64,000 bases of DNA, from contig DKOR01000035.1 in assembly GCA_002470825.1 (NCBI GenBank), forward strand, positions 62,001-126,000, in the 5' to 3' direction. This DNA is from Thiotrichaceae bacterium UBA7357 (lineage in GTDB: Bacteria; Pseudomonadota; Gammaproteobacteria; Eutrophobiales; Eutrophobiaceae). A program made the translations under genes and the position numbers. This document shows, piece by piece, positions 35,936-45,240 of the stretch (within the stretch, counting starts at the first letter, position 1; each line of letters starts with the position of its first letter). Under the pieces are notes generated by a model. The model was not told the DNA's origin. It made no database searches and was given only the letters and a program-made list of their open reading frames with translations.

Positions 35936-37075
35936 TCAATCCCAATTTAATGCACCACCTGTTTGATATTCAGTAACGCGTGTTTCGAAGAAATTCTTTT
36001 CTTTTCTCATGTTTGCTTGTTCATCTAACCAAGGAAGTGTTGATTCTGCACCAGGAAAAGGTTGCTCACTCAGCCCAAGTTGATTGGCTCGTCTATTGGC
36101 AATATATTGAAATTGACCAATATGAGTCTTGGCAGAATAACCCAGTATTGGATCTTTGAGAATATAACTAGTATAAGATTTTTCAGCTTCATAAGACTCA
36201 TCCCACATTTCTCGTATTGCGTTTTTATCAAGAGTTAGGTTCTCTTCTTGAATTATTTGTTTGACAACACGAATACCAAATGCAGCATGCATTACCTCAT
36301 CACGCATGATGTATTGTAATTGTTCTGCAGTACCTTTCATAAGACCACGGCGTTGCAAGGCAAATATAGGACTAAAACCGTTATAAAACCAACAACCTTC
36401 AAAAACACCAGCAAAAAACATATAGGAAATAACGAAATTATGGAGCTCATCTCGATCACTCAGATCAATGTCAGAACGCAAGACTGAACTTAGACGACGA
36501 TTAGCAAGAGCAATTTTCTGATGTATTTCCGGGACAACACGATAGCGATTATATATTTCACTTTGATCCAATCCAATTGTTTCTATGCAATGCTGATAAG
36601 TCCAAGTATGTAACGCTTCTTCATAAACTTGTCGTGCCTGATATATTTGTAATTCAGGAGCTGACATCTTTTCCATTACAGCCAGGCCAATATTACGCAT
36701 TGCCAAAATATCAGAGGTCGTCAAATAGGATAACACATTTTCGTAGACGTGCTTTTCTTCATGGGTTAGCTTGTGGCGATAATCTGTTACATCCTGTGCC
36801 ATGTTGATATCAAGTGGAGTCCAATGATTCTTATTGGCATTCAGAAAAAAATTCCACGCCCACGGATACTTGAAAGGCGCTAATTGATTGATGTCTGTCT
36901 GACCATTTATGACTCGTTTGTCCTCTGGGTTAACAGGGGCCATCTTGATTCTCGCGGGTATCTGTTCAATCTCAGCAGCAGCAGCAGAATCATTTAATAC
37001 TTGCTCGACAACAGTTGGTTCTATAGTGTCGGTATTGTCTGAAGTTTTATCTAATGGGTTATTCCAATCTAACAT
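35936..37075 (-). CDS. nrdB: class Ia ribonucleotide reductase, beta subunit
   Basis: A 379-residue diiron-radical subunit that generates the tyrosyl radical for NrdA. Metal-ligand blocks are visible: the Glu/His of YEEALHTWTYQH near residue 150 and RDEVMHAAFG near 260. The gene lies 35 bases downstream of nrdA and is cotranscribed with it. An AAGGT precedes its ATG. Length and motifs fit the usual aerobic NrdB. No ferredoxin-like YfaE gene follows. Confidence 0.95.
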   Translation of the reverse strand: MLDWNNPLDKTSDNTDTIEPTVVEQVLNDSAAAAEIEQIPARIKMAPVNPEDKRVINGQTDINQLAPFKYPWAWNFFLNANKNHWTPLDINMAQDVTDYRHKLTHEEKHVYENVLSYLTTSDILAMRNIGLAVMEKMSAPELQIYQARQVYEEALHTWTYQHCIETIGLDQSEIYNRYRVVPEIHQKIALANRRLSSVLRSDIDLSDRDELHNFVISYMFFAGVFEGCWFYNGFSPIFALQRRGLMKGTAEQLQYIMRDEVMHAAFGIRVVKQIIQEENLTLDKNAIREMWDESYEAEKSYTSYILKDPILGYSAKTHIGQFQYIANRRANQLGLSEQPFPGAESTLPWLDEQANMRKEKNFFETRVTEYQTGGALNWD

Positions 37076-37110
37076 TTATAGGTTTACCTTATTAATTGTA
37101 TTATTTACAT

Positions 37111-39996
37111 TTATTGACATGCTTCGCAGTCTGGATCGAGAATGGAACACGTTTTTGGTTCTTGCTCTGAAGTGCTTTCATTCTCAGAACTATTAATTGT
37201 GGTTTTTTCCATATGAGTTGCACCAAGTGAACGCAAGTAATATGTTGTTTTAAGTCCACGCACCCAAGCAAGCTTATAAAGATTGTCTAGTTTCTTACCG
37301 CTAGGCTCAGCCATATAAAGATTTAGTGACTGACCTTGATCTATCCATTTTTGTCGTCTTGAAGCTGATTCGACCAACCAACGTGAATCAATTTCAAAAG
37401 CAGTTGCATAGATTTCTTTTAAATCACTGGGAATTCGATCAATTTCTTGCACACTGCCGTCGAAGTATTTAAGGTCATTAACCATAACATCATCCCAAAT
37501 ACCACGCTCTTTCAAATCCTGTGCTAGATAAGGATTAACAATAGTAAATTCACCTGATAAATTAGATTTAACAAAAAGGTTTTGGTAAGTAGGTTCGATC
37601 GATTGACTTACACCACAGATATTTGAAATGGTAGCGGTAGGCGCAATTGCCATACAGTTTGAGTTCCGCATACCTACCTTCATAACGCGTTCGCGTAATA
37701 CATTCCAATTCAAGGATTGATCAAAATTTACCTGCAGATAATCACCACGAACATCAGCAAGGCGCTGCATGGAATCTATCGGTAATATACCTTGGCTCCA
37801 AAGCGAGCCATTATAACTTGAATAAGAACCACGTTCTTCAGCTAAGTCCGTAGATGATTTTATAGCATAATAACTTACTGCTTCCATGCTAGTGTCAGCA
37901 AAATTTATCGCTTCAGGTGAGGCGTAAGATAACCGTTGTTTATACAAAGCATCTTGAAAACCCATAATACCCAAGCCTACTGGTCTGTGTCGCAGATTGG
38001 AACGTCTTGCTTTGAGTACACTATAATAATTATAGTCAATTACGTTATCCAACATACGCATTGCTGTATTGATAGTCTTTTCAAGTTTTTCTACATTGAG
38101 ACCATTCTCATCGACATGCTGTGGCAGATTAATAGAGCCCAGATTACAAACTGCTATTTCATCATCTGAGGTATTAAGTGTTATTTCAGTACAAAGGTTT
38201 GATGAATGTACAACTCCTACTTGTGACTGTGGCGAACGAATATTGCAAGGATCTTTGAATGTTATCCAAGGATGTCCAGTTTCAAATAGCATAGATAAGA
38301 TTTTACGCCATAGGTCTATGGCTAGGATAGTCTTGAAGTTAGTGATCAGACCAACCGTCGTTTTTTGTTCATATTCAACATAACGTGTTTCAAATTCAAT
38401 TCCATATAAATCATGTAAATCAGGAGTTTCATGGGGTGAAAATAATGTCCATTGAGCTTCTTCGGCAACACGTTTCATAAATAGATCTGGTATCCAGTTA
38501 GCCGTATTCATATCGTGAGTTCGACGACGTTCATCACCTGTGTTCTTACGTAAATCAAGAAACTCTTCGATATCCATATGCCAGGTTTCAAGGTAGGCGC
38601 ACATAGCTCCTTTACGTTTGCCTCCCTGATTAACAGCAACAGCGGTGTCGTTGGCTACTTTCAAGAAAGGAACAACTCCTTGTGATTTTCCATTTGTGCC
38701 TTTGATATGTGCTCCTAAAGCACGGACAGGAGTCCAATCATTACCTAAACCACCAGCAAACTTAGATAACATTGCATCATCTTTAATAGCTGAGAATATA
38801 CCATCAAGATCATCTGGAACTGTCGTTAGATAACAGCTAGAAAGCTGTGGCCGACAGGTACCTGAGTTGAATAAGGTAGGGGTTGAACTCATGAAATCAA
38901 AAGATGATAAAAGCTCATAAAATTCTATAGCGCGTCCTTCTCGATCTAGTTCATTGATAGCAAGGCCCATTGCCACACGCATAAAAAATGCTTGGGGCAA
39001 TTCAAAACGAAAATCATTAGAATGAATAAAATATCGGTCGTAAAGGGTCTGTAGTCCGAGGTACGTGAATTGACGGTCGCGTTCAGGTTGAATAGCATCG
39101 CCCAACCTATTCAGGTCATATTTGGTTAATTCATGATCAATGAGTTCTAATTGAGCTCCAGTATTGATGTATTTTTTAAAATACGCAGCATAACCATCAC
39201 TCATTTCTTGATGCGTCGCTTTAGTTATTGTGCTCTCGATAAAAGTAAGAGCTTCTTGTCTTATTTTATCCATTAATAGACATGCCGCTACATGGGTATA
39301 ATCAGGTTCTTTTTCAATCAATGTTCTGGCGCACATTATCAAGGTATTACCCACGTCAGCTTCATCCATACCATCAAATAAGTTACTAAGTGAGTCTTGG
39401 ATGATTAGTTCCGCGTCAACAGCTGAGAACCCCTCACATGCCTCAGTGACAACAGAACGTATACGAGTATCATCCAGAGGAATTTTTTGACCGTCGGGTA
39501 GTTTCACATGGATTTGTACTGATGAAGCCTCTTGCTGAGATGTTAGATTTGTAGCAGCTTCAGCTGCACGTTCACGTGATCGTGCTTCACGATAAATAAC
39601 ATAAGCGCGCGCTATTTTTTGTTCGCCTGCACGCATCAAAGATAGCTCTACCTGATCTTGAATATCTTCAATATGAACTGTGCCACCATCTGGCATACGC
39701 CGCGTTAATGCATTGACTACTTGTTGCGTCAATGATTCTATGATGTGGTGAACACGAGTGGAGGCTGCTGCAGTGCCGCCTTCAACATTGATAAATGCTT
39801 TGGTCATAGCAACAGAAATTTTTCCAAGGTCAAACGCAGTAACTTTGCCATTACGCCGAATAACATGATATTGACTGAGTTGAGCAGTTAAAAAATCAGT
39901 CTGATGATCATCATTAGTCTCGATTATATCAGTGTTACGATTACCATCTGTAGCTCCAAAAACTGATTCTTTATTTTCAGGACCTTCTGCCTTCAT
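37111..39996 (-). CDS. nrdA: class Ia ribonucleotide reductase, alpha subunit
   Basis: A 961-residue catalytic subunit reducing ribonucleoside diphosphates. The N-terminal part (about 40-240) appears to contain two ATP-cone regions (VIRRNGKVTAFDLGKISVAM and later VKLPDGQKIPLDDTRIRSVV), consistent with ATP/dATP control. Catalytic residues are in NSGTCRPQLSSCYL, NLCTEITLN and AVCNLGSINLP. The redox Cys pair is near the C-terminus in DPDCEACQ. GGAGGGG lies before the ATG. Upstream are a strong sigma70-like promoter and two candidate NrdR boxes. Confidence 0.95.
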   Translation of the reverse strand: MKAEGPENKESVFGATDGNRNTDIIETNDDHQTDFLTAQLSQYHVIRRNGKVTAFDLGKISVAMTKAFINVEGGTAAASTRVHHIIESLTQQVVNALTRRMPDGGTVHIEDIQDQVELSLMRAGEQKIARAYVIYREARSRERAAEAATNLTSQQEASSVQIHVKLPDGQKIPLDDTRIRSVVTEACEGFSAVDAELIIQDSLSNLFDGMDEADVGNTLIMCARTLIEKEPDYTHVAACLLMDKIRQEALTFIESTITKATHQEMSDGYAAYFKKYINTGAQLELIDHELTKYDLNRLGDAIQPERDRQFTYLGLQTLYDRYFIHSNDFRFELPQAFFMRVAMGLAINELDREGRAIEFYELLSSFDFMSSTPTLFNSGTCRPQLSSCYLTTVPDDLDGIFSAIKDDAMLSKFAGGLGNDWTPVRALGAHIKGTNGKSQGVVPFLKVANDTAVAVNQGGKRKGAMCAYLETWHMDIEEFLDLRKNTGDERRRTHDMNTANWIPDLFMKRVAEEAQWTLFSPHETPDLHDLYGIEFETRYVEYEQKTTVGLITNFKTILAIDLWRKILSMLFETGHPWITFKDPCNIRSPQSQVGVVHSSNLCTEITLNTSDDEIAVCNLGSINLPQHVDENGLNVEKLEKTINTAMRMLDNVIDYNYYSVLKARRSNLRHRPVGLGIMGFQDALYKQRLSYASPEAINFADTSMEAVSYYAIKSSTDLAEERGSYSSYNGSLWSQGILPIDSMQRLADVRGDYLQVNFDQSLNWNVLRERVMKVGMRNSNCMAIAPTATISNICGVSQSIEPTYQNLFVKSNLSGEFTIVNPYLAQDLKERGIWDDVMVNDLKYFDGSVQEIDRIPSDLKEIYATAFEIDSRWLVESASRRQKWIDQGQSLNLYMAEPSGKKLDNLYKLAWVRGLKTTYYLRSLGATHMEKTTINSSENESTSEQEPKTCSILDPDCEACQ

Positions 39997-40077
39997 TTAC
40001 CCCTCCCGTTTCGCTTTTTTTTTTATTTTTTTTATGATCACTTCTCGAAACTCGTTGATGTATGTTCCGTAAGTAAA

Positions 40078-40106
40078 TATATAACACCACAATAAAATGT
40101 GGTCAA
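40078..40106 (-). promoter_or_regulatory. sigma70-type promoter of nrdAB
   Basis: On the minus strand TTGACC (40106-40101) and TATATA (40083-40078) are separated by exactly 17 bases. This predicts a transcript start near 40071 and a leader of about 75 bases before nrdA. The spacer overlaps the first NrdR-like box. Confidence 0.7.
40087..40102. promoter_or_regulatory. candidate NrdR box 1
   Basis: CCACAATAAAATGTGG is a near-palindrome that fits the NrdR consensus ACACWATATATWGTGT at about 12 of 16 positions. It lies between the -35 and -10 of the nrdA promoter, where bound NrdR would block polymerase. Confidence 0.65.
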
Positions 40107-40118
40107 GCACTTATTAAA

Positions 40119-40134
40119 CCACTAGATGATGTGG
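40119..40134. promoter_or_regulatory. candidate NrdR box 2
   Basis: CCACTAGATGATGTGG shares the CCAC...GTGG arms with box 1 and is placed exactly 32 bases from it, about three helical turns. That is the usual spacing of paired NrdR boxes. The match to the consensus centre is weaker than for box 1. Confidence 0.6.
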
Positions 40135-40642
40135 AATAGCCTGTGAATTAGATATGAATTAGCTGTGTGTAAGCTGAGTAAAACTATCATTAATATCGTT
40201 GTAAAAAAAATAAACGTCATTTATTTCAATAACTTAGTCTACATTCGTGTAAAGTACTTCGTTAGAAGAAATTGTGTACTAAAACGAACTAAATTAATTG
40301 TTAAATAATTTTTACCAGCGATAATTATTATTTAGTTTCATCTTTAAATTGATTAGTAATAATTTTTTCACATAATTTTACTTTTAAACACATGGATGAA
40401 TAACCAGGTCTGCTCAGCATGATAAAAGTATTAGCACTAAGATTAATGAATATGATAGAAGGTTTTTTGATTGTTTCTATGTCTGTACCAGAACTTCTTT
40501 TTGATCAGGAGAAAATCACATGTTTAACCCCACTGATTTTATATTCATAATTAATTTGACAAGAACAAAATCCTAAATGATAATCATTAACATTAAGACT
40601 TACGTATTGAGATGAATTAATCAATCAACATAATTAAAGCCG
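40135..40642. other. non-coding spacer upstream of the small gene pair
   Basis: About 500 AT-rich bases between the nrdA control region and the next gene. I see no coding frame, tRNA or strong hairpin. It must contain the promoter of the small gene pair, but no single candidate stands out. Confidence 0.5.
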
Positions 40643-40936
40643 ATGTTAAAACATATTAGAGTTAAAAATAACTTATGCACTATAAACTGGACGCCTAATG
40701 AAGTCTGTAAACTATTGACTGATAGAGCTATTAAGGCAGAACAACTAATACAAGAAGACAAGACTAGTACAAGGAAATTAATACGAAATTTATATTTGTT
40801 AGCCTGTCAAGCCTCGTTAAAGAATCCTTTGATTAAAAGCAAAGAGGCTGCTGTTCTTCGTACATATGCAAAAACAATTAAGGAAACGAGTGAATATTAT
40901 GACAATTTATTTGATTTAGGAGATGTGGTACTTTGA
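40643..40936 (+). CDS. small protein of unknown function, first of a pair
   Basis: A 97-residue, basic, mostly helical protein with no signal peptide or membrane segment. Notable stretches are NWTPNEVCKLLTDRAIKAEQ and LRTYAKTIKETSEYYDNLFD. I do not recognise the family. Its TGA overlaps the TTG start of the next gene (TTGA), a sign of real coupled genes. The pair lies upstream of the Fdh4A-like oxidoreductase on the same strand and may be an accessory to it. That is inference from position. Confidence 0.6.
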   Translation: MLKHIRVKNNLCTINWTPNEVCKLLTDRAIKAEQLIQEDKTSTRKLIRNLYLLACQASLKNPLIKSKEAAVLRTYAKTIKETSEYYDNLFDLGDVVL

Positions 40937-41208
40937 ATAAGGTCAATAAATTAGAAAAAGGAACAGACACTTCAATAGATTCTATTGATCATCAACAAGC
41001 TAGACTATTTTATTTAATCACACAATATAGTTTACACCCATGTGTGCACATAGCAGAAAGGGTAGTTCAACAATTAACTAACATATGTCGACACCCTAAT
41101 ATAGAATTATTACCTGCTCAGCATTATATCTATTGCCAATCAATCAACTATTGGCGTTCCAGACTAGTTAAAGATGAAAGTGAAGGATCAAGGCACCAAT
41201 TACATTAA
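40933..41208 (+). CDS. small protein of unknown function, second of a pair
   Basis: A 91-residue protein starting at a TTG that overlaps the previous stop. A core of alternating hydrophobic and His/Cys residues runs from QARLFYLITQYSLHPCVHIA to CRHPNIELLPAQHYIYC, which could bind a metal or contact a partner. I do not recognise the family. The reading frame is supported by a decayed second copy directly downstream (41224-41449), where similarity follows the coding part. Possible partner of the molybdopterin oxidoreductase at 41640. Confidence 0.6.
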   Translation: MNKVNKLEKGTDTSIDSIDHQQARLFYLITQYSLHPCVHIAERVVQQLTNICRHPNIELLPAQHYIYCQSINYWRSRLVKDESEGSRHQLH

Positions 41209-41223
41209 TAATAGAGAGGAAAT

Positions 41224-41449
41224 ACATCAATAGATTCTATTGATTATGAGCAAGCTAGACTATTTTTGTTTTATCACATAACGTCGTTCACACTCATACA
41301 TACACATAGCCGAGAAGGTAGTTCAGCAATCAGCTGATTTGTGCCGACACCCTAATAGTAGAATTATCAACTACTCATCACGTATCTATTGTCAATCAAT
41401 CAACTATTCGTGCTTTAGACTAGTTGAGAGTGAAAGTGAAGATTTAAGG
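41224..41449 (+). pseudogene. decayed tandem duplicate of the preceding small gene
   Basis: The 226 bases repeat 40969-41193 with many substitutions and small indels. Shared landmarks are TCAATAGATTCTATTGAT, CAAGCTAGACTATTT, CGACACCCTAATA and CAATCAATCAACTATT. The copy starts 255 bases after the original. Its frame (TSIDSIDYEQARLF) shifts after about 14 codons and no open frame of the same length remains. It lacks the first 12 codons, so it is a dead fragment. Confidence 0.85.
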
Positions 41450-41461
41450 GGATATTACAGT

Positions 41462-41495
41462 AATTATAGTAATAATGATAATTATTACTATAATT
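41462..41495. repeat. perfect AT-rich hairpin, 15-base arms with 4-base loop
   Basis: AATTATAGTAATAAT (41462-41476) and ATTATTACTATAATT (41481-41495) are perfectly complementary around GATA. It lies just after the pseudogene and 145 bases before the oxidoreductase start. It could end the small-gene transcript or act in the leader of the downstream gene. Confidence 0.7.
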
Positions 41496-41639
41496 GTTAT
41501 TAAATGAATGATTGTATTGGTTTTTTAAAAAATATTGTATTTAAGTAAGTGATATAGTTTCTTCAATTATGTTTTTAAGAGTATCATTTAAATTTGATGT
41601 TTATATCAATAAAACACCAAACCTGTAGGAGGTTGTATT

Positions 41640-43763
41640 ATGTCTGCTAACCCAAAACTAGAAACTGCATTTGGTGGTTGTCCACATGATTGTCCTGACA
41701 CATGCGCTATGGTTTTTGATATAGAAGATGGAAAAGTTATCGGTGTTAGAGGTAATAAAGATCATCCGATGACCCGTGGAGGTCTCTGCGTAAAATTAAA
41801 AGATTATGAAAAACGTCATTATCATCCCGACCGACTATTATATCCTATGCGTCGCACCGGTCCGAAAGGCAGCAAACAATTTGAACGTATTACATGGAAT
41901 GAAGCGTTAACAGAAATTACCGATAAATGGAAAGCTATAATAGAAGAATATGGCCCTCGTGCTATCGTACCTTATAGCTATCTTGGCCATCAGGGTCTTG
42001 TTCATGGTTTAAATGGCGGCGATGCTTTTTTCAATAAAATGGGCGCGACTGTTATGGAGCGCACATTTTGTGGTGAAGGGTCTTGTACAGCATGGCTATT
42101 AACTGTTGGACCCACAGCAGGTGTTGATCCTGAAAGTTACACCCACTCTAAATATATTGTTATTTGGGCATGCAACAGTGTGAGCACCAATCTTCATCAC
42201 TGGGCAATTGTTAAAGAAGCACAACAAAAAGGTGCCAAGGTGGTAGTAATCGACTCTTACAAATCAAAAACTGCAAAATTAGCTGACTGGCATATTGCGC
42301 CGAAGCCGGGAACTGATGGTGCATTAGCGATGGCGGTAATTAACACTATTATACAAGAAGGATTGACAGATAAAGATTATGTTGCCAGCCATACAGTGGG
42401 ATTTGATGCCCTAGCTGAAAGGGCAAAAGATCGTACACCGGAATGGGCGGCAGATATTACGGGCATCTCCGCAGAAGATATTCGTCAATTTGCGATTGAG
42501 CTTGCAACTTCTCAACCGGCGGCAATACGCATGGGCGTAGCATTGGAGCGAACCTATGGTGGTAGCCAAACCATACGTGCGGTTACCTGTATTCCAGCCT
42601 TAACCGGTGCGTGGAAGCACGTTGGTGGAGGCGTCACACAGTTCCCTGTCTGGGAACATCCTTACAAGTTTGATGTGATTTGTCGGCCTGATTTAATTCC
42701 AGATGGGACACCTGTTTTAAGTAATCTGCAAATTGGTCGTGCTCTAACTGGAGAGATTAAAACAGAAGTACCAATTAAGTCATTTATGTGTTGGAACTCG
42801 AATCCAGTTACCCAAGCACCGGAGACTGATAAAATTGTTAAAGGACTGATGAACGAAGATATTTTTATGGTTTCGGCTGAGCATTTTATTTCAGATACAG
42901 CAGCATATGCTGATATTGTTTTACCGGCATCAATGGGTGCAGAACTCGAAGATATTATTTTGTCATGGGGTCACTTGTATCTTACTTACAATGCCAAGAG
43001 TGTTGAGTCTCCGGGAGAAGCGATTCCAAATAACGAAATATTTAGACGTTTATCTGAGCTCATGGGGTATGACGAAGACCGTTTGAAGTGGTCGGACTCA
43101 GAGTGTCTAGAGAACTTCATTGATTGGGATGCTCCAGCATGTGATGGAATAGATTTGAACTATTTGCGTGAAAATGGCTTTGCGCGACTGAATGTAGGCA
43201 CTAAAGATGATCGTTGTCCGCACAAAGAAGGTAATTTTCCAACGCCTTCAGGTAAATGTGAGTTCGAAGTAATAGGTGCGAAGAATTTTGTTGCAGGACC
43301 CTTTAGGCAGATGTATGAGGGCTTTCAGCCGGGTGAAGATTTAGATAGTTTGCCGGATTATGTACCATCTCGAGAGACACCTGAGACCAATCCTGAATTA
43401 GCCAAAAAATATCCATTGAATATTGTTTCGCCGAAGAGTCATGGTTTTTTGAATTCCTGTTATGCAAATATGGATTACAAAATTAAAGGCCAAGGTGATC
43501 AGTTTGTGATGATCAGTTCGGAAGATGCAAGCAATCGCGATATTAATGAGGGTGATGTAGTGAAAGTGTTTAATGATCGTGGCGCGTTTGAAGGTAAGGC
43601 CAAAATTACAAATGACGTTAATCCGGGTATTATTGTGGCGACCTTAGGTTACTGGCGACAATTGAATAATGGTACAGTGAACTCAATTAGCTCAGCCGAA
43701 TTCGGTGACATGGGTCATTCGCCTTCCTTCTCTGATAACTTAGTTGAAGTTAAAGGTGTTTAG
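41640..43763 (+). CDS. molybdopterin oxidoreductase family protein, possible Fdh4A-like formate dehydrogenase
   Basis: A 707-residue bis-MGD enzyme. It has an N-terminal 4Fe-4S motif (GGCPHDCPDTCAMVF with GGLCVKLKD), the molybdopterin domain from about 55 to 500, with TVMERTFCGEGSC where the metal ligand usually lies, and a C-terminal dinucleotide-binding domain. There is no Tat signal, so it acts in the cytoplasm. A strong AGGAGGT lies before the ATG. It stands alone, without NAD or quinone subunits. The fourth formate dehydrogenase (fdh4A) of Methylobacterium is an enzyme of this general type, so formate oxidation is a plausible role, but thiosulfate/polysulfide or other substrates cannot be excluded. 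Confidence 0.75.
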   Translation: MSANPKLETAFGGCPHDCPDTCAMVFDIEDGKVIGVRGNKDHPMTRGGLCVKLKDYEKRHYHPDRLLYPMRRTGPKGSKQFERITWNEALTEITDKWKAIIEEYGPRAIVPYSYLGHQGLVHGLNGGDAFFNKMGATVMERTFCGEGSCTAWLLTVGPTAGVDPESYTHSKYIVIWACNSVSTNLHHWAIVKEAQQKGAKVVVIDSYKSKTAKLADWHIAPKPGTDGALAMAVINTIIQEGLTDKDYVASHTVGFDALAERAKDRTPEWAADITGISAEDIRQFAIELATSQPAAIRMGVALERTYGGSQTIRAVTCIPALTGAWKHVGGGVTQFPVWEHPYKFDVICRPDLIPDGTPVLSNLQIGRALTGEIKTEVPIKSFMCWNSNPVTQAPETDKIVKGLMNEDIFMVSAEHFISDTAAYADIVLPASMGAELEDIILSWGHLYLTYNAKSVESPGEAIPNNEIFRRLSELMGYDEDRLKWSDSECLENFIDWDAPACDGIDLNYLRENGFARLNVGTKDDRCPHKEGNFPTPSGKCEFEVIGAKNFVAGPFRQMYEGFQPGEDLDSLPDYVPSRETPETNPELAKKYPLNIVSPKSHGFLNSCYANMDYKIKGQGDQFVMISSEDASNRDINEGDVVKVFNDRGAFEGKAKITNDVNPGIIVATLGYWRQLNNGTVNSISSAEFGDMGHSPSFSDNLVEVKGV

Positions 43764-44297
43764 TTAATCATTCAATAACAAATATTAAAACTTACACTTA
43801 ATCTGGTTTTATAAGGATTGCTTTTTGTTCTTCTTTAAGTTTATTGTCAGGAAACTAATAGTTTTGATGATGAGGAAGAGTGGTTTGCTATAAAGTGCTC
43901 AAAACGGGCTCGAAATGACTCACATTTGCAATATTTCGTTTATTACTTTTCATCAGTTTTTTTCTGCTCTTTTGAATTTTATAAGATATTATATGCTTGG
44001 TTCATGGCATGTTATGTACGGTTTTCACACGGCATTTAGGATGAAAACACAATTGTCGTATAAGGTACGATAATCTTTTTTGATAGTGTCTATGAAAATA
44101 TAGCGTTATACACTCGTATAATCTGATAGCTGAAAATGTCATTTTGAGTTGATTTTTTATTTGATGCTATTAGTTTTCATCAGTAATTCAATCAAAACAT
44201 TTAATATTAACAATATACTGTGTAAATCTGAATTTAATGCTACAAGGAAAAAATATTATAATTTAAACTAACTATTCATATTTTAGAGTATTGTTAG
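43764..44297. other. non-coding spacer between the oxidoreductase gene and trhO
   Basis: A 534-base AT-rich spacer without a convincing coding frame. A weak stem TCGTA-TAAGG-TACGA near 44056-44070 is followed by a T-run and could be a terminator. Nothing else stands out. Confidence 0.4.
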
Positions 44298-45215
44298 ATG
44301 ATAAAATCATTTGTCGTTGTAGCGATGTATAAATTTGTTAGGTTAAACAATTATAAAACTATGCAGCCAATACTTTTGTCATTTTGTCAGAAACGACAAA
44401 TATTTGGAACGATATTATTGGCAGAAGAAGGCATAAATGGGACAGTAGCTGGATCGCGTCAAAATCTAGATGATTTATTAACTTTCTTAAAGGGAGATAG
44501 TCGGCTAAGCGCAGTTGAATATAAAGTATCCTATTCTGAAGATCTCCCGTTTCATCGAATGAAGGTGAAGTTGAAGAAAGAGATTGTCACGATGGGTCAG
44601 CCAAACATTAAGCCATCCGATAGAACAGGGCTACGAATTCAGCCAAAACAGTGGAATGAAATCATTTCTGATCCCGATGTGCTATTGATTGATGTACGTA
44701 ATCAATATGAGTTTCAGATAGGCTCATTCAAAGGTGCTACTGCATCAGGAATAACAAATTTCCGTGAATTTCCAGACTTCGTGGATAATAATCTTGAGCC
44801 ACAAAATACAAAAAAAATTGCTATGTTTTGTACGGGAGGCATTCGTTGCGAAAAGGCTAGTACTTATATGCTTGAACAGGGTTTTGAAGAGGTTTATCAG
44901 CTCAATGGCGGAATACTTAAATATTTGGAAGAAATTGAACGAGATGAAAGTTTTTGGGAAGGTGAATGTTTTGTTTTTGATAGACGCATATCAGTAGATT
45001 ATCAGCTGGCGAAAGGAAATTTTGAACAGTGTTTTGCATGTCGTAGCCCCATCACAGCTGATGATATGAAATCGAAAGATTATGAGGAGGGTGTTTCATG
45101 TCTATACTGTATCAACAAAACCACAGCAGAGCAGCGCGCTGCTTTTAAAGAAAGACAACGTCAAGTTAGATTAGCTAAACAGAGGAATCAAAAACATGTA
45201 GGTGTGAAAATGTGA
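44298..45215 (+). CDS. trhO: tRNA uridine(34) hydroxylase, rhodanese-type (YceA/TrhO)
   Basis: A 305-residue protein that hydroxylates U34 of tRNA to ho5U. The N-terminal ferredoxin-like domain has GTILLAEEGINGTVAGS. A rhodanese domain follows (about 120-230), with DVRNQYEF and the active-site loop MFCTGGIRCEKAS. A Cys-rich C-terminal tail (FACRSPI, SCLYC) is typical of the family. The gene begins a run that leads to cmoA and cmoB, which convert ho5U34 to cmo5U34, so the pathway is clustered. Confidence 0.92.
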   Translation: MIKSFVVVAMYKFVRLNNYKTMQPILLSFCQKRQIFGTILLAEEGINGTVAGSRQNLDDLLTFLKGDSRLSAVEYKVSYSEDLPFHRMKVKLKKEIVTMGQPNIKPSDRTGLRIQPKQWNEIISDPDVLLIDVRNQYEFQIGSFKGATASGITNFREFPDFVDNNLEPQNTKKIAMFCTGGIRCEKASTYMLEQGFEEVYQLNGGILKYLEEIERDESFWEGECFVFDRRISVDYQLAKGNFEQCFACRSPITADDMKSKDYEEGVSCLYCINKTTAEQRAAFKERQRQVRLAKQRNQKHVGVKM

Positions 45216-45240
45216 CCAGAACTTTTCTTGTAAATCGATA

